Positions 19,328 to 25,212 of a stretch of DNA of 25,212 bases are shown here, in pieces. Numbering within the stretch: position 1 is the stretch's first letter; every line of letters starts with the position of its first letter. The notes beneath the pieces were generated by a model. That model was given only the letters and a program-made list of their open reading frames with translations. It had not been told where the DNA came from and did no database searches. The stretch lies in the NCBI GenBank assembly GCA_039799445.1, contig JBDLSO010000002.1, positions 1 through 25,212 of the forward strand, in the 5' to 3' direction. The position numbers and the translations under genes were made by a program. This DNA comes from JBDLSO01 sp039799445. Lineage in GTDB: Bacteria; Patescibacteriota; Minisyncoccia; Phycocordibacterales; UBA5272.

Positions 19328-20017
19328 TTATGTTTTAATTATTCTTTGTATATATACTTCTCTTCCCTCTTTTTTTGCGCGCTCTGCGAAAGTGCTGGAG
19401 AGTATGCGAGCTGTTTCAGTCTCGGATACTGTTCCAAGAGTAATACTTTTTTCTTGTACTAGCTTTTCTATGATATGTTTCATCTCGCCTGCATACTCTG
19501 CCCAGTCGGTGGCAAGCACGAGTGAACCACCTACTTTGAGAGTTTGAAGTATTTTACTGCAAAACTCATGTGTGACAATACGACGCTTATGATGTCGTAC
19601 TTTTGGCCATGGGTCTGGAAATAATACATAACACTCTTGTATACTCTTTGCTGGGAGCTTCGCTATCAACTCTCTTGCGTCCTTCGTAATGAGATACGTA
19701 TTGTCACTTTTTTGTTCTATCAACTTTTCAAGTGTACGTACTACACCGTCCAAATACATTTCGCAGCCAATCACCACACTGTCTTTTTTGTCAGCTGCTA
19801 GACTTACGATATGTGCTCCATTTCCAAATCCTATTTCGAGCAGTAGATTTTTGTTGGTTTTTTGAACTAGTTTTGCAGCAGTGCTCGCAGAGAGCACAGT
19901 GCTACCTTGATACTTTTTGAGTAATACAGCTCCAGCATCAGAAACACGACCGCGTAATTGTACGGTTGGGATTCGTTTTTTCAGTATGTGAGTGTAGAGG
20001 AATTTGCGAAGGGGCAT
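19328..20017 (-). CDS. trmB: tRNA (guanine-N7-)-methyltransferase
   Basis: This 229-aa SAM-dependent enzyme makes m7G46 in tRNA. Family signs: the SAM motif LLLEIGFGNGAHIVSLA (58-74), GCEMYLDGVVRTLEK (84-98), the catalytic/substrate stretch LFPDPWPKVRHHKRR (132-146), ATDWAEYA (169-176), and the end T-x-F-A-E-R-A-x-x-x-G. The start at 20017 (MPLRKFL) lies one base after the upstream stop (20019-20021). It follows two AT-rich unknown genes and tRNA-Glu on the same strand, so an ancestral tRNA-trmB neighbourhood may have been split by an insertion. Confidence 0.95.
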   Translation of the reverse strand: MPLRKFLYTHILKKRIPTVQLRGRVSDAGAVLLKKYQGSTVLSASTAAKLVQKTNKNLLLEIGFGNGAHIVSLAADKKDSVVIGCEMYLDGVVRTLEKLIEQKSDNTYLITKDARELIAKLPAKSIQECYVLFPDPWPKVRHHKRRIVTHEFCSKILQTLKVGGSLVLATDWAEYAGEMKHIIEKLVQEKSITLGTVSETETARILSSTFAERAKKEGREVYIQRIIKT

Positions 20018-20018
20018 T

Positions 20019-20510
20019 TTATCTTGTTTTGTTTTCTTTCCAGATATAAAGGAAATCACTTATATCACTGTCAATATTAAGTAATAGAGTTTTTGTTTCT
20101 GTTTCAGCTTGTCCTATTACATAACAAAGGTATTCAATTTTTTTAAAGTTTTTTGATACTTTCCAAATCATGAAATTATAGTCACTTACTTTTTTATTAA
20201 AAAGTTGATTTGTTTTATTGTGTGCATATACATTTCTAATTCTAGATAAACTTTCAACTTTATTTTGTATTTTAAGTTCGCTATAATAAGCATGTAATTT
20301 GATATATAAAAGCTGTATATTCAGTTCTAATTGCTGAAAAATTTTATCACCCCCAAACAAATCCATTACTACAAAGTGATTAATATATTGACTAGGAGAA
20401 GTTAGACTAGTCCCCATTTTTTTAAAGAAATACTCTCTGCCTTCAGAAATAAGAAGAATTAATAAGGCTAGTTCTTGTTGAATCCTATCGCTTGAGTTAA
20501 GTGTAAACAT
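20019..20510 (-). CDS. Unknown helical protein with HEPN-like RNxxxH motif
   Basis: This 163-aa protein is mostly helical. Residues 89-99 read SRIRNVYAHNK, with Arg92-Asn93...His97 matching the R-N-x-x-x-H motif of HEPN ribonuclease/toxin domains and MltR-like proteins. Helices before it (IFQQLELNIQLLYIKLHAYY) and after it (YNFMIWKVSKNFKKIEYLCY) fit a four-helix layout. This is a motif match only, so the HEPN assignment is tentative. Base composition is visibly more AT-rich than the neighbours. It lies between a membrane-anchored unknown protein (gap 33) and trmB (gap 1). TATAAA sits eight bases before the ATG. Confidence 0.72.
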   Translation of the reverse strand: MFTLNSSDRIQQELALLILLISEGREYFFKKMGTSLTSPSQYINHFVVMDLFGGDKIFQQLELNIQLLYIKLHAYYSELKIQNKVESLSRIRNVYAHNKTNQLFNKKVSDYNFMIWKVSKNFKKIEYLCYVIGQAETETKTLLLNIDSDISDFLYIWKENKTR

Positions 20511-20543
20511 AATTCATTTTTATAGAAAAATTAAGTATTGCTT

Positions 20544-21143
20544 TTATTTTCTGAAAAACTTAAAATCGGAAATACTCGCAGGTGTAGTCAAAATGACTTC
20601 TGGAATCATATCTGATATATATGATAGAAGCTTTTCAATTGAGTATATACTCTCACATATTCTCGGCAATAATTTTTGTGCATAGTCAAATTTTGCTGTA
20701 TCATTTTTATACAAGTGATCCAATACACACATAGTATTATAGTAATACTGACAACCCGACATTTGTATTTGACCTAACCATTCTGGCATTTTTTCAAAAA
20801 CTGATTTTTCGATGCCTAACTCATTTGGGGCTTTTATATGCTGCTCAGAAATTTTTTTTAAAATATCTCCATTTTTTAAAGATATTGAATTTTCAACATC
20901 TTTTTTGATCTTTTTTAATTCCTTTAACCACTTTTCTAAAGTGTTTTGAACATTAATAATATAATGTATCTTTGATAAAAAGGTTAATTGTCTATTTATT
21001 GTATCTTGATTAATGCTTTTAATGGTTTCTTTAATAGTTATTTCAGAAATTTTACTTTGTTTATATGTAAAGTATAATGCCACTAAGGTGGCTAATGAGC
21101 TTATTATTGTAAACACATTTATTAGACTTATACAATTATTCAT
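20544..21143 (-). CDS. Membrane-anchored helical protein of unknown function
   Basis: This 199-aa protein has an N-terminal membrane helix (NVFTIISSLATLVALYFTY, about residues 9-27). A long charged, probably coiled-coil part follows (KTIKSINQDTINRQLTFLSK onward; LEKWLKELKKIKKDVENS). The C-terminal helical region includes WLGQIQMSGCQYYYNTMCVL. No family is recognised. An upstream GTG at 21158 in the same frame is an alternative start; I prefer the ATG because every other start here is ATG. It begins 35 bases after tRNA-Glu and is AT-rich. It probably works with the following HEPN-like gene. Confidence 0.7.
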   Translation of the reverse strand: MNNCISLINVFTIISSLATLVALYFTYKQSKISEITIKETIKSINQDTINRQLTFLSKIHYIINVQNTLEKWLKELKKIKKDVENSISLKNGDILKKISEQHIKAPNELGIEKSVFEKMPEWLGQIQMSGCQYYYNTMCVLDHLYKNDTAKFDYAQKLLPRICESIYSIEKLLSYISDMIPEVILTTPASISDFKFFRK

Positions 21144-21178
21144 ACTTGATTTAGACACTAGTATTGTCTATTTAATAG

Positions 21179-21250
21179 TCACCCTACGCGGAATCGAACC
21201 GCGCTTCCATCCTTGAGAAGGATGTGTCCTAACCGATAGACGATAGGGCG
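21179..21250 (-). tRNA. tRNA-Glu (anticodon CTC)
   Basis: A 72-base cloverleaf is seen on the minus strand. The acceptor is CGCCCTA with TAGGGTG plus A73, T8-C9, the D-arm GTCT/GGAC, the anticodon arm CATCC-TTCTCAA-GGATG with CTC, a 4-base variable loop, and the T-arm CGCGG-TTCGATT-CCGCG. CCA is not encoded (the next bases are CTA). The first pair is C1-G72, and pair 2-71 is G-U; bacterial tRNA-Glu normally starts with G1-C72. The identity is set by the anticodon and the Glu-like D-arm. Confidence 0.93.
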
Positions 21251-21389
21251 AAATTATTTTATTACTTTTTTATTTTATACACTTTAGTCCTCTATCAGTT
21301 AAGGCACGTCTGTCAGTGCTTATTTGGGTAGACGATAAGGCCGACTGTAAACTATACAGAATGAGTATAGCATTTTATACACAAATAAC
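21251..21389. other. Gene-free stretch upstream of tRNA-Glu
   Basis: AT-rich leader of the tRNA; TATAAA near 21274-21279 on the minus strand is a possible -10. On the + strand, bases about 21285-21320 resemble a broken tRNA D-arm and anticodon arm, but no T-arm or acceptor is present. I see no protein gene. Confidence 0.4.
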
Positions 21390-21419
21390 AAAAAAAGACC
21401 CTCGCTACGTGGGAGGGTC
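21390..21419 (-). terminator. Strong rho-independent terminator
   Basis: On the minus strand GACCCTC and GAGGGTC (21413-21419 with 21397-21403) are followed by seven Ts. It ends the region containing the frameshifted ORF and probably the secA-murF-Nramp transcript. A TAG stop of that ORF lies in its loop. Confidence 0.85.
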
Positions 21420-21688
21420 AAAATAAGGTGCACAAGCTTGATACAACGCAATCCACGGTTCTTTGGGCACAGAGATGCGGCTAGAAGAACCTGGTCTTGG
21501 ACGTATTCTTTCGGCAATAGCTTTTGGAATATACGTGTATCCATATTGCACAAATGGTGCAAAGTTTGCATCCTGATTGGATTGCTCGTGCGTTGCTACT
21601 CCCTGCTGTTTTGGTTCTTCTGATCAAATTCAGGAACCAAGGATAGGGATTCCTCTTTTTCTAGCCGCAAGGCTAGACTTTCATAGTA
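21405..21688 (-). pseudogene. Frameshifted small gene (possible recoding)
   Basis: Two overlapping minus-strand frames look protein-coding but neither is complete. Frame 1 (21596-21688) reads LALRLEKEESLSLVPEFDQK and stops at TAG. Frame 2 (21405-21623) has 72 codons, including FAPFVQYGYTYIPKAIAERI and VPKEPWIALYQACAPYFDPP, but has no start codon before its middle. One extra A in the AAAA run near 21609-21612 would join them. The stretch is richer in GC than its surroundings and ends inside a strong terminator, as several real genes here do. No family is recognised. It may be a pseudogene, a sequencing error, or a gene using slippage. Confidence 0.5.
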
Positions 21689-21703
21689 TCATAAAGATAC
21701 TAT
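21683..21703. terminator. Hairpin at the end of the Nramp gene
   Basis: ATAGTATC (21683-21690) pairs with GATACTAT (21696-21703), loop ATAAA, touching the Nramp stop. A second hairpin with TCTAGCC/GGCTAGA (21660-21677) follows on the minus strand. Neither has a clear T tract, so termination here may be partial. Confidence 0.5.
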
Positions 21704-22971
21704 TATGTAAAGAATAACAAGTATATAGTCAAGATACTTGCGACACACATAATACCTGTGATAGCGTATCCTGCTAGTTTCATCCATTTGTTATTCACAT
21801 ACTTGCCCATTACTACATGAGTACTCGAGATATCGACTATCATAAACAACATAATTGGTGATATTATACCGTTGAATACTGCCGAGTAAAGCAATATTTT
21901 GATAGGATCAATACCAGAAAATGTGATACCAAGCGCTACCAGCATTGAAAATACGATAATCAAATAGAAAGCTTTCGCACTTTTGAAACTACGATATAGA
22001 CCTTCTTTGAACTTGAATGTTTCGGCTATGGCATATGCACTTGAACCCGCAAGTACTGGGATAGAGAGAAGTCCTGTACCGATGATTCCTATGGCAAAAA
22101 GAAAATAGGCATACTCACCTGCAAATGGACGAAGCGCATTTGCAGCATCGGCAGCACTTTCTATATTTGTTATTCCGTTTTGATGCAGTGTTGCTGCACA
22201 CATAATAATGATAAAGAACATCACCATATTTGAAAAGAACATTCCAGAAGTCACATCTACACGCATCTTTTTGATTTGTTCTGTGTGATCTCCGTGTTTT
22301 CTATCTAGAATTCGAATTTTGCCTTCGGCTATTTCTTCTTCGACTTCTTGCGATGTCTGCCAGAAAAAAAGATATGGCGATATGGTGGTTCCTAAAATCG
22401 CACATATCAAAATAATTTGTTCTTTGCTCAATACTATGGTTGGTATAAGTGTATTATGTAATACATCTGCCCAATTGATCTGTATAAAGAATACTTGTGC
22501 AATGTATGCAAATAATACAAAAGTAATATACTTGATAAAGCGTGCATATACTTTGTATGGCAAAAATACTTGTAATACTACTATCAGTACAGTAAAGAAT
22601 GCTATATATGCAAAATACGGTATGATTGGAAATAACAATTGTCCGACCTCTCCCATAGCTGCTAGATTTGCACCTATATTGAATGTATTTGCAAGAAAAA
22701 GTAGTATCATACATATGTACAATACTTTTTTTGAATATCTAATGCGAATATTTCCAGCTAAACCTCTTCCTGTAACAATACCTATACGCGCGCACATTTC
22801 TTGGACAAGAGTCATGAATGGAAATGTAAAAACACTGAGCCAAGCTAGCTGATTGCCGAATTGCGCTCCGGTCTGTGAATAGGTCGCGATACCAGATGGA
22901 TCATCATCTGCTGCTCCTGTCACCAGCCCTGGTCCAAGTGAATGTATATATCTTTTTAATTTGGGTAGCAT
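21703..22971 (-). CDS. Nramp-family divalent metal transporter (NRMT-like variant)
   Basis: This 422-aa membrane protein has about 11 helices and belongs to Nramp/SLC11 (PF01566). The TM1 motif, DPGN in manganese and iron transporters, is DDDPSGIATYSQTGAQFG here (22-39). The TM6 motif, usually with M-P-H, is GTTISPYLFFWQ (194-205). Both changes touch the metal site and resemble the Nramp-related group that includes magnesium transporters (from memory), so a different ion such as Mg2+ is possible. The start at 22971 lies four bases after the murF stop; the longer reading from 23010 overlaps it. It is in an operon with secA and the MurF-like ligase. Confidence 0.9.
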   Translation of the reverse strand: MLPKLKRYIHSLGPGLVTGAADDDPSGIATYSQTGAQFGNQLAWLSVFTFPFMTLVQEMCARIGIVTGRGLAGNIRIRYSKKVLYICMILLFLANTFNIGANLAAMGEVGQLLFPIIPYFAYIAFFTVLIVVLQVFLPYKVYARFIKYITFVLFAYIAQVFFIQINWADVLHNTLIPTIVLSKEQIILICAILGTTISPYLFFWQTSQEVEEEIAEGKIRILDRKHGDHTEQIKKMRVDVTSGMFFSNMVMFFIIIMCAATLHQNGITNIESAADAANALRPFAGEYAYFLFAIGIIGTGLLSIPVLAGSSAYAIAETFKFKEGLYRSFKSAKAFYLIIVFSMLVALGITFSGIDPIKILLYSAVFNGIISPIMLFMIVDISSTHVVMGKYVNNKWMKLAGYAITGIMCVASILTIYLLFFT

Positions 22972-22975
22972 ATGA

Positions 22976-24277
22976 TTATCTTTTTTTCCATTCTGTTTCT
23001 TGTCTGACAAGCAACTCGCCTACTCTATCAGCCTCTGCTAGTATTTCTTCGACGACCTTCTCCGCACGCACACTTTGAGAACCCTTTACTAGTACAATGT
23101 CTTCTTTTTCTAAAATAGTTTCTACAAATATACCCGCTTCACTACTTGATTCATATTGAAATATTTGTGAGTCGAGCATTCCTCTTGAAAGAGCACCTTC
23201 TGCTATTTCTCGGCTCTTGATTCCGATAGTGACCAGCACATGTGCAGACTCAGCTACTACTTCTCCAATACGAAAATGCTCACTTGCACTCTCCTTTCCT
23301 AATTCTGCCATATCACCTAGGACTGCAATTTTTTTGCCATTTGTGTGCAATCCTGAGAGTGTTCGCAGTGCATGCTCTACTGCTTTTGGCGATGCATTGT
23401 ATGTATCATCAATTATAGTTGTTTTCTTGACACCCCGCAATAGTCTCATACGTCCTTTTGGCTTTGGCTTCATCTCTATCGCTTGTATACCTTCGTGTAG
23501 ATTGACACCAAAAAGAGTACCGATATATAGAGCGGGTAATGCAGAATATATATGTCCACCACCAAGTACTCCCATGATACGCATCGGCATACTGGTATCA
23601 CCAAGTGTCACCCGTGCAGAAAGGCCGACTGGATTCTCGGTATCACCTATAACTTCATACAATGTATCTACTGACTCTGCTTTGATATCTGACCAATTCT
23701 CAAAACCAAATGATACTTTTTGTACATGCGAAAGTTTTGAAAGCTCATGCGAGTCATGGTCATCGGAAGTGAAAAGTATTAGTCCGTCTCGTTTTGTCGC
23801 CTCAACCAAATAGCCTTTCTCGCGAATGAGTTCTGCTCTGTCTTTGAAAAACTCTATATGTACAGGAACCTTTTGGAATTGTGTCACGACAGTGATGTCT
23901 GGCTTGAGCCATTTTGAAATACGTTGTATGTCACCTGGGCCGTCAGCTCCAACTTCGAGCACAAGTATTTCTGGGTAGTCTACTTTTACCAAAAGTTGCC
24001 ATAGTGATTTGACTATAATAGCCAGCCACGCTTTTGGGCTACTCCATCCACTTTCTGCACCAAGTATGGTCAGTGTCACTCCAAATTCACTGTTATAACT
24101 TTTGTCACTTTTGCGAACGTGTCTGTGCATAGCAAGAACAGACCCTATTGCATCTTTGGTAGATGTCTTTCCAATGTTGCCTGTGACTGCGATAATCTTT
24201 GGTTTATACTTTGCAAGTACAGCCTGTGATTGTAAAGTAAGTATCCAAACAATAATTTTTTTAAGTAAGGCTTTCAT
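22976..24277 (-). CDS. murF: MurF-like Mur ligase without the N-terminal domain
   Basis: This 433-aa protein is a Mur ligase of the MurF type, which adds D-Ala-D-Ala to the UDP-MurNAc peptide. The ATP loop is IIAVTGNIGKTSTKDAIGSV (28-47), followed by SYNSEFGVTLTIL, LVLEVGADGPGDI, and later TTIIDDTYNASPKAVEHAL and IAVLGDMAELG, all MurF hallmarks. The usual uridine-binding N-terminal domain (about 80 aa) is missing: only a short hydrophobic helix precedes the P-loop. This shortened form is known in Patescibacteria (from memory). The ATG lies 15 bases after the secA stop. Confidence 0.9.
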   Translation of the reverse strand: MKALLKKIIVWILTLQSQAVLAKYKPKIIAVTGNIGKTSTKDAIGSVLAMHRHVRKSDKSYNSEFGVTLTILGAESGWSSPKAWLAIIVKSLWQLLVKVDYPEILVLEVGADGPGDIQRISKWLKPDITVVTQFQKVPVHIEFFKDRAELIREKGYLVEATKRDGLILFTSDDHDSHELSKLSHVQKVSFGFENWSDIKAESVDTLYEVIGDTENPVGLSARVTLGDTSMPMRIMGVLGGGHIYSALPALYIGTLFGVNLHEGIQAIEMKPKPKGRMRLLRGVKKTTIIDDTYNASPKAVEHALRTLSGLHTNGKKIAVLGDMAELGKESASEHFRIGEVVAESAHVLVTIGIKSREIAEGALSRGMLDSQIFQYESSSEAGIFVETILEKEDIVLVKGSQSVRAEKVVEEILAEADRVGELLVRQETEWKKR

Positions 24278-24292
24278 GAATACAATAGAGTC

Positions 24293-25212
24293 TTAAGCTC
24301 CGTGACATTTTTTATATTTTTTTCCACTACCACAAGGACACGGATCATTTCTGCCAGCTTTTTGAGTATTGTCTACCAATCCTGTTTCGTCACTTTGGTC
24401 TCTATTGGTTGTAACTTGTGCTGCGTCTACTGCTGGTGCAATTGTTCCAGTGAAATTTGCTATAATTTGAGGAAAATGTGGTAGAAGTCCGAGTATGCGA
24501 GCTTTGAAATTGGCATCGAAAGAGCGGAACAGCCCGAGTCCTTCTTTTTTGTATTCAACAAGTGGATCACGTTGTCCTACTGCACGGAGTCCGACTGAGC
24601 TACGTAGATGATCCATTTGTTCTAAATGGTCTATCCATAGTGTATCTATCATTTCAAGTGCTACAACTCGCAATGCCTTGTACATATCATCAATACTTGT
24701 TTCTGATTTTACTTTTTCGATTGCAGCTTTTCCCTCGTCCCCACTTGCTTCTATTTCTGTGATAATACTTTGCAGATATTCAGCATCGGCATACAATATC
24801 TTCCTTCGTTTTTCATAAATACTTCTACGCTGTTGATTGAGCACATCGTCATATTGTAATACGTCACGCCTACTATCGAAATGTAGCCCTTCGATTTTGG
24901 CTTGAGCACTTTCCAGAGATTTTGAAACCATTTTTGAATTGATTGCTTCGTCTTCTGCAATACCGAGTTTGCCCATCAGATTTTTCACGGTATCTGACGC
25001 AAATACCCGCATCAAATCATCTTCGAGTGATACAAAGAATTGTGTCTCTCCTGGGTCACCTTGGCGAGCTGATCGCCCACGAAGCTGATTGTCGATACGA
25101 CGTGCCTCGTGCCGCTCGGTACCAAGTACAAAAAGCCCGCCCAGTGACTTCACTTCTTCGTATTCTTCTTTTGTTGGTGTTGCACCTCCTAGTTTGATAT
25201 CTACTCCACGTC
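24293..25212 (-). CDS. secA: Preprotein translocase ATPase SecA, C-terminal part (5' end outside window)
   Basis: The 305 visible residues cover the end of SecA, the motor that pushes proteins through SecYEG. The frame is open to the right edge (RGVDIKLGGATPTKEEYEEV). Then come the motor motif TERHEARRIDNQLRGRSARQ and GDPGETQFFVSLEDDLMR, the helical scaffold/wing (DVLQYDDVLNQQRR, ALRVVALEMIDTLWIDHL, EYKKEGLGLF), and the C-terminal SEC-C zinc motif NDPCPCGSGKKYKKCHG. The motor has RSARQGD where many have RSGRQGD. It is first in the visible secA - murF - Nramp operon. Confidence 0.97.
   Translation of the reverse strand, partial: RGVDIKLGGATPTKEEYEEVKSLGGLFVLGTERHEARRIDNQLRGRSARQGDPGETQFFVSLEDDLMRVFASDTVKNLMGKLGIAEDEAINSKMVSKSLESAQAKIEGLHFDSRRDVLQYDDVLNQQRRSIYEKRRKILYADAEYLQSIITEIEASGDEGKAAIEKVKSETSIDDMYKALRVVALEMIDTLWIDHLEQMDHLRSSVGLRAVGQRDPLVEYKKEGLGLFRSFDANFKARILGLLPHFPQIIANFTGTIAPAVDAAQVTTNRDQSDETGLVDNTQKAGRNDPCPCGSGKKYKKCHGA

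Noticed and set aside
21285..21330. + strand stretch resembling a tRNA-Asp D-arm and anticodon arm
   Set aside because: No T-arm with GGTTC-like loop and no matching acceptor stem; at most a decayed remnant.
21438..21623. + strand frame in the gene-poor region
   Set aside because: The composition (many Trp/Arg/Phe) is not protein-like, and the minus strand reads better with a terminator at its end.
1..25212. CRISPR array, insertion sequence or prophage genes
   Set aside because: No regularly spaced short repeats, no transposase, integrase or phage structural genes were seen.

Overview
The window looks like chromosomal DNA from a Candidate Phyla Radiation bacterium (Patescibacteria, probably Parcubacteria-like). 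This is inferred from the AT-rich compact layout, many very small membrane proteins, a MurF-like ligase without the usual N-terminal domain, and secreted peptidoglycan-binding-domain proteins with Fn3-like regions. TGA is used as a stop, so the TGA-glycine code of Gracilibacteria is unlikely. The exact lineage cannot be settled from the sequence alone.

Layout. Bases 1-3650: the tail of a + strand gene and a terminator, then minus-strand operons. The first is DUF378 - FAS1 - SOUL haem-binding protein. The second is VOC - SRPBCC - DUF1801 - DUF1801, and a YdeI/OmdA-like gene stands alone. Bases 3700-6450: a + strand light/DNA-repair operon made of an FAD-binding photolyase-like protein, a DUF2256 zinc-ribbon protein too short for routine calling, and a PhrB-type cryptochrome/photolyase lacking the iron-sulfur cysteines. 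A second SOUL protein converges on it. Bases 7240-10000: DUF1993, an anchored lipoprotein-sized unknown, a secreted protein with two peptidoglycan-binding domains and Fn3, and a small membrane protein. Bases 10079-12339: alkylation-damage genes, namely a TfoX-ATL fusion, Ogt/MGMT and Tag, with a VOC gene. Bases 12374-15205: formate-THF ligase and a HI0933-like flavoprotein. Bases 15228-19270: small envelope and sensor proteins, an Excalibur protein and MscL. Bases 19328-21250: trmB, two AT-rich unknown genes (one with a HEPN-like RNxxxH motif) and tRNA-Glu. Bases 21390-25212: a frameshifted gene remnant, an Nramp-like transporter, a MurF-like ligase and the 3' part of secA.

Two regulatory themes link the genes. 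First, most genes that head a transcription unit have a TATACT-like -10 box exactly 5-7 (usually 6) bases before the ATG and no Shine-Dalgarno sequence, so their mRNAs should be leaderless. Second, three loci (DUF378 operon, the 7990 gene, the 8760 gene) instead share a ~200-bp promoter/leader repeat with two highly conserved boxes and a long 5' UTR. This points to a co-regulated envelope gene set created by promoter duplication. One gene (17878-18318) departs from both and has a textbook TTGACA/17/TAGTAT promoter and AAGGAGG site.

The best candidate for something new is the combination of the duplicated leader family and the leaderless default. Next come the possible HEPN/membrane-protein pair at the tRNA-Glu gene and the TfoX-ATL fusion that overlaps ogt tail to tail.
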